Source: Frankia sp. AgB1.9
Lineage (GTDB): Bacteria; Actinomycetota; Actinomycetes; Frankiales; Frankiaceae
NCBI RefSeq assembly: GCF_016786355.1
Contig: NZ_JADWYX010000018.1
Span: forward strand, 26,936-90,935
DNA length: 64,000 nucleotides
Direction: 5' to 3'
In this document: piece after piece, positions 42,435 through 50,415 of the stretch
How the letters are laid out: each line of letters begins with the position of its first letter
Numbering within the stretch: position 1 is the first letter of the stretch
The notes under the pieces: generated by a model
The model's input: only the letters and a program-made list of their open reading frames with translations
Told to the model about the DNA's origin: nothing
Database searches by the model: none
Program-made: the position numbers and the translations under genes

Positions 42435-42844
42435 GCGCCCACCCGCGGGCCCCGGCTCGCGGGCCGGAACTGGGGCAGCGTGCAGCCGTCGACCTTGGTG
42501 AAAAGGACCTCGACCGGCAGCCCGCCCGTCACCTCGGCCGCGTCGATCTCCTGGAGGTTCGACACGAACCGGATGCCCTCCTCAAGGTCGACGAGAACGA
42601 CGAGCCGCTCCGGGTCGTCGGGCTGGGACGGGTGCTTCGAGACGATCCAGCTGTGGATCGTGCCGCGGCCGGACAGCTCGCGTTCCACCCAGTCGACCGA
42701 GCCGCAGACCGGACACATCGGTACCGGCGGATGCGCCAGGCGGCCGCAGCTCGCGCAGGCGTGCGCGACCAGCCTCCCGGCCTGGACGGCGTCCCAGAAG
42801 CACGCGTCGTCGCGGTCGGGGACCGGACGGATGACGCGGGGCAT
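42431..42844 (-). CDS. DUF35/OB-fold zinc-ribbon protein (ChsH2-like)
   Basis: Small partner protein of 137 residues. A rubredoxin-like zinc ribbon has Cys 30, 33, 44 and 47 (CASCG ... CPVCG), followed by an OB fold (GRGTIHSWIVSKHP ... LVVLVDLEEGIRFVSN). DUF35 proteins pair with thiolase-fold enzymes, and in steroid catabolism with Ltp2. The stop overlaps the thiolase-like start, and the ATG has GGGAGG six bases upstream. The pair therefore probably forms one complex acting on a branched side chain. Confidence 0.92.
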   Translation of the reverse strand: MPRVIRPVPDRDDACFWDAVQAGRLVAHACASCGRLAHPPVPMCPVCGSVDWVERELSGRGTIHSWIVSKHPSQPDDPERLVVLVDLEEGIRFVSNLQEIDAAEVTGGLPVEVLFTKVDGCTLPQFRPASRGPRVGA

Positions 42845-42853
42845 CAGACCTCC

Positions 42854-42900
42854 CAGGTTGTATGAGGGCCAAGTTGTAGGAGGGCCAGGTTCACGAGGGC
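42854..42900. repeat. 16-bp tandem repeat in DUF35 leader
   Basis: Three units, CAGGTTGTATGAGGGC at 42854, CAAGTTGTAGGAGGGC at 42870 and a 15-base version at 42886, fill the space between the NTF2-like stop and the DUF35 start. Confidence 0.85.
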
Positions 42901-42907
42901 AGCAGGC

Positions 42908-43420
42908 TCAGGGACGGTGCAGCAGGCTGGCGGCGACCGGCGCGACCTCCTGCCACAGGACGTTGACCGTCCGGCGGGCGAACCGCCACAGACCGTCGGC
43001 GCCGCGGGCGTAGGCGTCCCCGTAGCGGATCACCATCCGCAGGTCGGTCGGCACGCCGGCCTCGTCCGCGTGCAGGTGATGGGCCTCGCAGTAGGCCTCG
43101 CCCACGGCTCGGTCGCCGTCGACCTGGCAGCGGTGGTTGCCCAAGAAGTGGAACGTCTCCGGGAACTTCGCGCCGAGCGCACGCGGGATCGCGGCCAGCG
43201 CCGCGGCGCCCGCCACGGGTCGCATCGGTTCGGCCAGGTGGGCGTAGCTGACCTGGAGCACGCCGTCCTCGGTGAACAGGGAGACGAACAGCTCCTCGTC
43301 GCGCGCGTCGACCGCGGCGGCGTAGCTCTCGGCCAGGTCGCGCAACGCGAGCCGGTCGGCCGGGTCGCCGACGGACCGCCCGGTGGCCAGGATGCCCGGC
43401 GGGCGGGCGGTCAGCTCCAC
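42908..43420 (-). CDS. SnoaL/NTF2-like protein
   Basis: Cone-shaped NTF2-like fold protein of 170 residues, with LRDLAESYAAAVDARDEELFVSLFTEDGVLQV at its start and HFLGNHRCQVDGDRAVGEAYCEAHHL in the middle. His and Asp residues could form an active-site pocket as in SnoaL-type cyclases, isomerases and dehydratases, but many members are only accessory. The GTG start has GGGAGAAG upstream and overlaps the LLM gene stop by 10 bases, so both are co-translated. Substrate unknown. Confidence 0.85.
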   Translation of the reverse strand: MELTARPPGILATGRSVGDPADRLALRDLAESYAAAVDARDEELFVSLFTEDGVLQVSYAHLAEPMRPVAGAAALAAIPRALGAKFPETFHFLGNHRCQVDGDRAVGEAYCEAHHLHADEAGVPTDLRMVIRYGDAYARGADGLWRFARRTVNVLWQEVAPVAASLLHRP

Positions 43421-44334
43421 AGCTTCTCCCAGCGCTGGCCGAGGTCCGCGACCCACGCGACCGCCTCGCCGCCGTCCGAGAGGAAGGCCGAGATCGCCAC
43501 GGAGACCTCGGTTGCCCCGGTCTCGGCGAGCGCGGGCGCTCCGGCCAGGGTGCGGTCGAGGTCGAGGGCTCCGTCCTCACCCCGGACCAGCGGCAGGGTG
43601 TGGCGCACGCGCGGGGTGGCGTCGCCACGGCCGGCGGCGGCCCAGGCCGAGCGGATCGTCGCGGCGCCGGTGGCGACGCCCTCGGGCGTCTCGCCCATGA
43701 TCGGGATCCAGCCGTCGCCGAGCTCGGTGATCCGGCGCAGGTTGCGCTTCGTCAGCGGGCCGCTGAACAGGATGCCCGGGCCGTTCGGCTGGGCCGGCTT
43801 GGGGTCGCACCAGATCTTCTCGAAGCGCACGGTCGGCAGGTCGACGGTGGCCGCGCCGGGTGCCCACAGCGCGCGGCAGGCGGTGATCGTGTCGTCCAGG
43901 AGCTGAGCGCGGCTGTCGAAGTCGAGGTCGAGGGTCTCGTACTCCTCGGGCTGCCAGCCGGTGCCGACCCCGAGCTCGAGCCGGCCGCGGGAGAGCGCGT
44001 CGAGGGTCGCGGCCTGTTTGGCCAGCAGGGTGGGGCGGCGCAGTCCTGCGATGAGGATGCCGGTGGACAGCCGGACCCGAGAGGTCGCTCCGGCGATGGC
44101 CGACAGCAGCGTGAGCGGTTCGAGCCAGGGTGAGCCGTTCGGGAAGCGGAAGCGGCCCCAGGGGTAGCGGTCCTGCCGTTCACCCATGATCACGTGGTCG
44201 CTCTGGACGAGGGTGTCGATGCCGGCGTCGTCCGCGGCGCGGGCCAGATCGAGGATCCTGTGCTGCTCAGCGGCCTTGTACAGCGACTCGCCGACGGGTA
44301 AGCCGAGCGCGAGCCGAGGCCGTGACGTCGCCAT
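43411..44334 (-). CDS. LLM-class F420-dependent oxidoreductase
   Basis: Luciferase-like oxidoreductase of 307 residues, of the F420-dependent branch. It has ALGLPVGESLY near the start, then DDAGIDTLVQSDHVIMG, TGILIAGLRRPTLLAKQAATLDALSRGRLELGVGTGWQPEE and FSGPLTKRNLRRITELGDGWIP. The ATG has GGAGG about ten bases upstream. It is the second LLM enzyme of the island and unlike the first in its N-terminal loop. A TGTATAT-N4-TACCTT motif lies 38 bases upstream, shared with the ThDP-like gene. Confidence 0.92.
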   Translation of the reverse strand: MATSRPRLALGLPVGESLYKAAEQHRILDLARAADDAGIDTLVQSDHVIMGERQDRYPWGRFRFPNGSPWLEPLTLLSAIAGATSRVRLSTGILIAGLRRPTLLAKQAATLDALSRGRLELGVGTGWQPEEYETLDLDFDSRAQLLDDTITACRALWAPGAATVDLPTVRFEKIWCDPKPAQPNGPGILFSGPLTKRNLRRITELGDGWIPIMGETPEGVATGAATIRSAWAAAGRGDATPRVRHTLPLVRGEDGALDLDRTLAGAPALAETGATEVSVAISAFLSDGGEAVAWVADLGQRWEKLWS

Positions 44335-44371
44335 CCCTCAGGCCTCCCCAGACTGCTTCAACATCACCATC

Positions 44372-44388
44372 TGTATATTGTCTACCTT
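44372..44388. promoter_or_regulatory. TGTATAT-N4-TACCTT motif upstream of LLM gene
   Basis: A rare A+T-rich patch 38 bases before the LLM start reads TGTATAT-TGTC-TACCTT. The same 13 defined bases with the same spacing occur at 59384-59400. It may be a promoter or a binding site for a shared regulator. Confidence 0.4.
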
Positions 44389-44408
44389 AGGCGGCCCGCC
44401 GGGGGCGG

Positions 44409-45383
44409 CTACCGGTCCGCTACCGGCAGCCGGGTGACCGGCGCGCGCAGCTGGGCAGCCCAGCCGACGACCCGGTCCCACAGGGCGGCGCGGCTCGGGG
44501 CCACGTTGGCGTTGTGGTAGGCGCCGGGCTGGACGTACAGCGTCACGTCGGGGCAGGACGTCAGATGGCTCGGGGCCTCGTGCGGTGGACCGGCGATGTC
44601 GTGCTCGGCCAGGCCGATCATCGTCGGCACGTCGATCGCCGCGAGCGCGTCGGCGTGGCCGCCGGGGATCATCGCAGCCAGCCCGCACGGTGTGATCAGG
44701 TCCGCGGCGCAGCCGCGCAGCGTCGCCGCGGCCTCCGCGGGCAGGTCCGGGCCGACGAGCAGCTCCAGCACCCCGGTCCCGCTGGGCACCAGCGGCCGGC
44801 CGAACCGGGCTCGCGCGAGCTCGACGATGGACGCGCGCATCTTCGCCGGGTCGCCGGCGACCGCCTGCTCCTGCGGGCCCAGCACCTGGGGCATCCCGGA
44901 ACCGGCATGGCCGAGCAGGACCAGCCCGTCATACGGCCGGTGGCGGGCCTGCTGGAGCGCGACCAGCATCCCGCCCATCGAATGGCCGACCCCCAGCACG
45001 ATCGGGTCTCGCGGCGCGAGCTGCTCCAGCACCCAGCGGGCCGCGGCCGCGTCCACGTCGGCCACCACGTCCGGGACCAGGGCCCACGGATCGGCGGGGC
45101 GGTCGCTGCCGCCGGTCGCGAGATGGTCGACGAGCAGCACGGTGATCCCGGCAGCGGCCAGGTGCGCGGCCATGCTGTACGGCGTGCGGTGCGCTGCGGC
45201 CGGGCCGAGGCCGTCGAGGTCGAAGTAGCCCGACGACATCGCGCCGCCGGCGAAACAGCACGCGATCACCAGCCGGTCCAGGGAGTGCGAAGGGTCACGC
45301 ACGAGCGTGACCGCGACCTCGTCGGCCCCCCGCGGCGCACTGTCCCCGGCCGGCACCCGGAAGCTCTTGCGTTCGAGCGACAA
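44409..45383 (-). CDS. Alpha/beta hydrolase
   Basis: Serine hydrolase of about 324 residues with the alpha/beta fold. The nucleophile elbow is GVGHSMGG (Ser about 135), the acid is likely Asp in GLAEHDIAGP and the His lies in PGAYHNANVA. The N-terminal half is long and Cys/Gly-rich around IACCFAGGAMSSGYFD. The TTG at 45383 is chosen because GGGAG lies five bases upstream; an earlier TTG at 45395 is possible. It heads the minus-strand run toward the MarR gene. It may hydrolyse an ester, lactone or thioester. Confidence 0.85.
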   Translation of the reverse strand: MSLERKSFRVPAGDSAPRGADEVAVTLVRDPSHSLDRLVIACCFAGGAMSSGYFDLDGLGPAAAHRTPYSMAAHLAAAGITVLLVDHLATGGSDRPADPWALVPDVVADVDAAAARWVLEQLAPRDPIVLGVGHSMGGMLVALQQARHRPYDGLVLLGHAGSGMPQVLGPQEQAVAGDPAKMRASIVELARARFGRPLVPSGTGVLELLVGPDLPAEAAATLRGCAADLITPCGLAAMIPGGHADALAAIDVPTMIGLAEHDIAGPPHEAPSHLTSCPDVTLYVQPGAYHNANVAPSRAALWDRVVGWAAQLRAPVTRLPVADR

Positions 45384-45635
45384 CGACTCTCCCAACCTCA
45401 GACGATCTCGGACATCCTGACCTCGCCCGCGAGATCGGGCCAGGCGTCACGTCTGGTCGACGCCGCCAGGGTCCGAGCTGCTTCGGCCCGTTGTTAGTGT
45501 CCGTACCACATAGTGAATGCTATCGTGCTGGTCATCACGTCGTAATCGGCGTGAATCGTGCCGGGTGGCGGGCCGCCGAGCGGGGTCCGAGCCGGGCCGA
45601 CGAACCCGGCGGCATCAGAACTTCGGGAGGGACTC

Positions 45636-48104
45636 GTGGCCGACTCGACGCGTTCGGGGCCGTTCGTGGGCCTCAGCGTTCTCGACCTGTCCTGGGGGGC
45701 AGCCGGACCGATGACGGCGATGCTGCTCGCCGACTCGGGTGCCGACGTGCTGCGGGTCGAGTCGCCGCACGGCGACCCGGTCCGCGACGACGTCGCCTAC
45801 CGGGTGTGGAACCGCGGCAAGCGCAGCGCCGTCCTCGACCTGCGCGACCCGGAGCAGCACGCGGCCTTCCTGGCGCTCGCCGACCGCGCCGACGTGCTGG
45901 TCGAGTCGTTCGAGCCCGGCGTCACCGGCCGCCTGGGCATCGACCCGGCGACGCTGCGGGCGCGCAACCCGAGGCTGGTCTACTGCTCCATCACCGGCTA
46001 CGGCCCGGACGGGCCGGACGCGCACCGTCCGGCGCTTGACTCGCTGGTCGCCGCCCGAACGGGGCTGCAGTGGGAGGCGCGCGGGGTCGTCGGCACGCCG
46101 CTGAACAAGATTCGCGGCGTCGCACCGCCGAACGAGGACGTCGAGATCCCCGACCTGCCGGCGAACCGGTTCGACCAGGAGGGCCCCGTCTTCCTGCGGT
46201 CGACCTGGCCGAGCCTGGGCGCGGCGTACAACGCGATCGCCGGGGTGAGCGCGGCGCTGCGGGCCCGGGAGCTGACCGGCCGCGGCGATCTCGTCGAGAC
46301 GTCGCTGGTGCAGGGCGCGATGGCGGCGAACGCCCCGAACTGGCAGTGGATCGAGAACCTGAACGCGCCGGGCGTCTGGATGTGGGTCACCGACCGGCGT
46401 TCACCCGAGGGGCTGTTCGAATGCTCTGACGGCCGCTGGGTGCACTTCTGGACGATCAGGCCGACCTTGGTGCTCGACGCGGCCGAGGGCGACGAGCTCG
46501 TGCTCGACGGCCCGAGGGACGACATGAGGTCCGGCGTCCGGATCGGCATGGACGCGGACGAGGTGCCGATCCTCTACATGTACTACGGCCTGCTCCAGAC
46601 GGCCTTCAAGAAGTTCCCGGCCGAGCAGTGGGTCGCGTTCGGAGCGGCCCGCAACATCGGCATCGCGCTCGTTCGCTCGCCCGAGGAGGCGTTCGCCGAC
46701 GCGGCGCTGCTGCGGCAGGGCTGTGTCGTCGAGGTGGACGACCCGGAGCTCGGCCCGATCCGGCACGCCGGCGTCCTGCTGGAGTTCTCCGCGACGCCGG
46801 GCGCGGTCCAGGGCCCGGCGGCCACCCGCGGCCAGCACACGGCCGACGTCCTCGCCGCGGCACCGGCCGCCGCTGCCGTCGAGGTCCCGGCTGCTCCTGC
46901 CAGGGAGGACGGACCGGTGCTGCGCCGCGGGCCGCTCGACGGGGTGCGGGTTCTCGACCTGGGCCTCGGCGTCGCCGGCCCGTGGGGCGGCAAGGTCCTC
47001 GCCGACCTCGGGGCCGAGGTCATCAAGGTGCACGCGCTCCACGACGGCTACTGGACCCGCACCCACATGGGCCTGGCGACCAACTGGGGCAAGCGCTCGA
47101 TCGCGCTCAACCTGAAGGACCCGGCCGGCCGCGCGGTGCTGGAGAAGCTGATCGCGTCCGCCGACGTGCTCGCCCACAACATGCGCCCCGGGGCGGCCGA
47201 GCGGCTCGGTATCGGCTTCGCCGAGCTCGGCGCGCGGTACCCGAAGCTGATCTACTGCCACACCCGTGGCTTCGAGGACGGCCCGCGCTCCCGCCAGCCC
47301 GGCACCGACCAGACCGCCAACGCCCTGGCCGGCACCGAGTACGAGGACGGGGCCTGCCGGCTGGGCGGCGCGCCGATGTGGAGCCGGGTCAACATGGGCG
47401 ACACAGGCAACGGCTACCTGTGGGCGACCGCCGTCATCCAGGCCCTCTACCACCGGGAGCGCACCGGCCTCGGCCAGCAGGTCTCGACGGCGATCATCAA
47501 CGCGACCCTGCTCGCGACCTCCTACGCCTACAGCCGCGCAGACGGCGCCACCGTGGACCGGCCTCGGATCGACGTCCGGCAGCAGGGTCTCTCCGCGTTG
47601 CACGGCCTCTACCGGCTGGCCGGCGGTGACTGGCTGTCGATCGCGGTGCTCGCCGAGGCGTCCTGGCCGGACCTGTGCGACGCACTGGGTGCCCTGGAGC
47701 TGCTCGACGACCCACGGTTCGCCGGTCCGGCGGACCGGGCCGCCCACGACGCCGACCTGCGGGCCGCCCTCCAGCCACTGTTCGCCCGCCGGACAGCTCA
47801 GGAGATCCTCCCGGACTTCGAGAAGCGGGACCTGCCCTGCGAGCTGTCCGTCGACACGTTCGGTGCGGCGCTGTTCACCGATCCGGCGCTGCGCAGCCTC
47901 GGCGACGTCGTCACGGCGCGGGTCGACGGCGTCGGGAAGCTCGAGCAGACCGGCGTGCTGGTCCGGCTCGCCGAGAACCCGGGCGCGGTCGCCGGGCCGC
48001 CCTGCCTGGCCGGCGAGCACAGCCGGGACATCCTCGCCGAGCTCGGTTACGCGACGGGCGAGATCGACGCGCTCGTCGCGGCCAAGTCCGTCCTGGCCAG
48101 CTGA
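45636..48104 (+). CDS. Double CaiB/BaiF (family III) CoA-transferase
   Basis: Fusion of two class III CoA-transferase domains, 822 residues. The first (about 10-395) begins GLSVLDLSWGAAGPMTAMLLADSGADVLRVE and has its likely catalytic Asp in PALDSLVAARTG. The second (about 425-815) begins GVRVLDLGLGVAGPWGGKVLADLGAEVIKVH and has Asp in PGTDQTANALAG. Both Asp are retained, so both may be active, or one may be structural as in heterodimeric relatives. It starts with GTG after GGGAGGG. It is divergent from the hydrolase gene and starts the plus-strand run with the amidohydrolase. Confidence 0.93.
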   Translation: MADSTRSGPFVGLSVLDLSWGAAGPMTAMLLADSGADVLRVESPHGDPVRDDVAYRVWNRGKRSAVLDLRDPEQHAAFLALADRADVLVESFEPGVTGRLGIDPATLRARNPRLVYCSITGYGPDGPDAHRPALDSLVAARTGLQWEARGVVGTPLNKIRGVAPPNEDVEIPDLPANRFDQEGPVFLRSTWPSLGAAYNAIAGVSAALRARELTGRGDLVETSLVQGAMAANAPNWQWIENLNAPGVWMWVTDRRSPEGLFECSDGRWVHFWTIRPTLVLDAAEGDELVLDGPRDDMRSGVRIGMDADEVPILYMYYGLLQTAFKKFPAEQWVAFGAARNIGIALVRSPEEAFADAALLRQGCVVEVDDPELGPIRHAGVLLEFSATPGAVQGPAATRGQHTADVLAAAPAAAAVEVPAAPAREDGPVLRRGPLDGVRVLDLGLGVAGPWGGKVLADLGAEVIKVHALHDGYWTRTHMGLATNWGKRSIALNLKDPAGRAVLEKLIASADVLAHNMRPGAAERLGIGFAELGARYPKLIYCHTRGFEDGPRSRQPGTDQTANALAGTEYEDGACRLGGAPMWSRVNMGDTGNGYLWATAVIQALYHRERTGLGQQVSTAIINATLLATSYAYSRADGATVDRPRIDVRQQGLSALHGLYRLAGGDWLSIAVLAEASWPDLCDALGALELLDDPRFAGPADRAAHDADLRAALQPLFARRTAQEILPDFEKRDLPCELSVDTFGAALFTDPALRSLGDVVTARVDGVGKLEQTGVLVRLAENPGAVAGPPCLAGEHSRDILAELGYATGEIDALVAAKSVLAS

Positions 48105-48187
48105 CTCATCAGTCCGCCAGCCCCATCCGTCCTCCAGCGCTCTGCTCGCTTCAACCCCTGCTCGCACTGCCCTAGGGAGGTGGTCCC

Positions 48188-49261
48188 GTGGCCGGGACCG
48201 AACGGCTCATCTCGGTTGACTCGCACTACCAGTGCACCGTCGACGCGCTCAAGGAGCGGGCGCCGGCGAAGTTCCACGACGCCATCGACTACGCCAACCG
48301 CCTGGTCGACGTGTCGAAGCGCGCGGCGCTGCAGCGGCGCGGCACCCCGCCGCTTGGCCTCGGCTCGTACCTGCACGAGGCGGCGCTCAACCCTGGCTAC
48401 TCCGACCCGCAGGCCCGGCTGAAGGCGATGGACGACGACGGCGTCGACGTCGAGATCCTCTTCTCGGACCTGTCGTCGTTCCGGATCTTCTACAAGATGC
48501 TGGACGGCTGGAAGGAGACGGCGCGGGCCTTCGCCGACTTCAGCTCGGAGTTCGCCGCCGCCGACCCGAACCGGCTGCTCGTCGCCTACCAGATCCCGCT
48601 GCAGGACATGGATCACGGCGTCGCGGAGCTGGAGCGGCTGGTCAGTGACCATGGCGCCCGCACGCTCCACCTGCCGACCAGCCCGGGCGAGTGCGGTCTG
48701 CCGGAGTACTTCGACCCGCGTTACGACCCGCTGTGGGCCCGGCTGCAGGAGATGCGGATGCCGGTCTGCGTGCACCTGGGCGTCTCGGACGCCACCTGGG
48801 ACATCGCGGCCCGCGACCCAACCCCGCAGATGGGTGTCTTCACCTCGCAGCAGCCGCTGCGCCTCGCCGAGCAGCTCGGCATGCTGCTGCTGTCCGGCCT
48901 GTTCGAGCGGTTCCCCGACCTTCAGTTCGTGCTCGTCGAGCCGGGCCTGGGCTGGGTGCCGTGGTACCTGAACACCCTCGACGGCATGTCGTCGCACGGC
49001 TACGAGTTCCCGGCGCTGAAGGACAAGCCGAGCGCCTACTTCCACCGCAACATCTCGCTGACGTTCATGGACGAGCGGCGCGGCGTCGAGATGCGCCACG
49101 AGATCGGCGTCGACCGCATCATGTGGTCGACGGACTTCCCGCATCCCGCGTGTACCTGGCCGAACTCCCGCAAGGTCGTCGCGGACCTGATGGCGGGCGT
49201 GCCGGACGACGAGGCCGAGAAGATGGTCTACGGCAACGCGAGGCGGATCTTCAACATCTGA
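48188..49261 (+). CDS. Amidohydrolase (ACMSD-like) 1
   Basis: Metal-dependent TIM-barrel hydrolase or decarboxylase of 357 residues, related to amidohydrolase_2/ACMSD proteins. SVDSHYQ replaces the usual D-x-H-x-H strand with one His, PVCVHLGV supplies another metal His, and STDFPHPACTWPNS gives the catalytic Asp near the end. The GTG has AGGGAGGTGG upstream. Family members often decarboxylate unsaturated or aromatic acids without water. It lies between the CoA-transferase and a small unknown gene, probably co-transcribed. Confidence 0.9.
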   Translation: MAGTERLISVDSHYQCTVDALKERAPAKFHDAIDYANRLVDVSKRAALQRRGTPPLGLGSYLHEAALNPGYSDPQARLKAMDDDGVDVEILFSDLSSFRIFYKMLDGWKETARAFADFSSEFAAADPNRLLVAYQIPLQDMDHGVAELERLVSDHGARTLHLPTSPGECGLPEYFDPRYDPLWARLQEMRMPVCVHLGVSDATWDIAARDPTPQMGVFTSQQPLRLAEQLGMLLLSGLFERFPDLQFVLVEPGLGWVPWYLNTLDGMSSHGYEFPALKDKPSAYFHRNISLTFMDERRGVEMRHEIGVDRIMWSTDFPHPACTWPNSRKVVADLMAGVPDDEAEKMVYGNARRIFNI

Positions 49262-49318
49262 CCACCGGCACAGCCGCGCGAGTTCTCGCGCTTCGCACTC
49301 ACTCGAAGGAGATACCGG

Positions 49319-49636
49319 ATGCCCGTGACGCTCAAGGCCGGCACCCGGCTGGCCAGCCAGGTCTGCGAGACACAGGTGATCGTCGTCCGACCGGGTGACG
49401 GTGCCGTCGAGCTGGGCTGCGGGGGAGCCCCGATGATCGGCCACCACGAGACGCCGGCCGCGGGCCTCGCGGCCGACTCCGCGCTGCAGGCGGGCAGCCC
49501 GCTGGGCAAGCGGTTCGTCCTCGACGGCGACACCTCGTTGGAACTGCTGGTCACCCGCGCAGGCAAGGGAAGCCTGACCGCGGGCGGCATCGCTCTGGTC
49601 GAGAAGGAAACGGCGCGTCTGCCGTCGAGCGACTGA
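49319..49636 (+). CDS. Small conserved-looking protein, 105 residues
   Basis: A real-looking gene with a strong AAGGAG ribosome site before its ATG. The protein is 105 residues with no membrane segment. It has Cys in ASQVCETQVIVVRPGDG and ELGCGGAPM, then IGHHETPAAG and LGKRFVLDGDTSLELLVTRAGKG, which suggests a beta-rich fold with a possible metal or cofactor site (Cys, Cys, His-His). It follows the amidohydrolase by 57 bases and is probably in the same operon. I do not recognise a family. Confidence 0.75.
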   Translation: MPVTLKAGTRLASQVCETQVIVVRPGDGAVELGCGGAPMIGHHETPAAGLAADSALQAGSPLGKRFVLDGDTSLELLVTRAGKGSLTAGGIALVEKETARLPSSD

Positions 49637-50331
49637 ATTCCGCGAGCCTGGCGGTCGGGCATTCCCCGGCCGCCTTTCGGCTTTTCTGGCTTGCGCCGTT
49701 CCGAAGCCGGGTGGATACGGCCGGTGGCGGTGCCCGGGAAGTTCTTGACACTGAGGGACGGCCGGATTCCCGCGGCGGGCCACGTTCGCCGCGGCTCCGC
49801 GGCGTCATCGGTCAGGCTCCGGCGACCTAGCCCGGGCCCGCTGCGCCCGCCGGAGACCGGCCGCGACGCCGACTACTTTCCGTAATCATCTGCGGGTTCG
49901 GATCAGGCCCGCGGACGCCTGCGGTGGGCTGGTGCGGCCCCGCCGCGACCACCCCTACGGCGGACGGACGGCGGGCGGTGTCCGGGCCAGACGTGCCGGG
50001 GATAAGGCGGCGGCCCGGTCGGAGTGGGCCGCGCGATGGTCACTCACCGGCGAAATTACTGCTGACAGTGATGGCGACCGTCCATGGTCGTGAATGTTGT
50101 TGCGCACCGTCACGTCGTTGTGGCCAAATTGTGGGGGTCCGGCAAGCGCCTCAACGCCTAGGCTCATAGCTGGTGAACGGGCGATCCAGACCCCTCAAGG
50201 GCCCTATGGCCCCTCCTCTGACAAAGCTTGACATTGACGTCGAAAACTGTAACGTGGCCCACACGCTGTAGCTACCGTGACGGCGGTCCGCCCCGGCCGC
50301 CCCAGCAGACCCTTGCTGAAGGAGGCAGTTG
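49637..50331. other. Intergenic region upstream of the importer operon
   Basis: No gene is supported over about 700 bases. It ends in a promoter candidate at 50228-50255 and a GC-rich leader with a possible hairpin (GGCGG-T-CCGCC near 50282). A+T is raised at 50050-50130 and 50220-50270. Confidence 0.5.
50228..50255 (+). promoter_or_regulatory. Sigma70-type promoter for the LIV importer
   Basis: TTGACA at 50228-50233 and TAACGT at 50250-50255 with 16-base spacing. It would start a leader of about 70 bases before the first short reading frame. Confidence 0.5.
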
Positions 50332-50379
50332 GTGATAGTCCGGGCGGTCGAAGATCCCAACCGCGCTGTCGCGCCTTAA
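50332..50379 (+). CDS. 15-residue leader peptide 1
   Basis: A GTG frame of 15 codons (MIVRAVEDPNRAVAP) has the strongest local ribosome site, GAAGGAGG, six bases upstream. Its TAA overlaps the ATG of a second short frame (TAATG). Four of 15 codons are Val or Ile, which hints at a leader sensing branched-chain amino acids, though no clear attenuator hairpins were found. Confidence 0.5.
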   Translation: MIVRAVEDPNRAVAP

Positions 50380-50414
50380 TGATGAGCCGCCGGATGCCGG
50401 TGCGGAGGAAGTAG
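50379..50414 (+). CDS. 11-residue leader peptide 2
   Basis: MMSRRMPVRRK, beginning in TAATG of leader 1 and ending one base before the permease ATG (TAGCATG). The GGAGG of the permease lies inside it. It is very basic. Translation could pass from leader 1 to leader 2 to the permease. Confidence 0.4.
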   Translation: MMSRRMPVRRK

Positions 50415-50415
50415 C

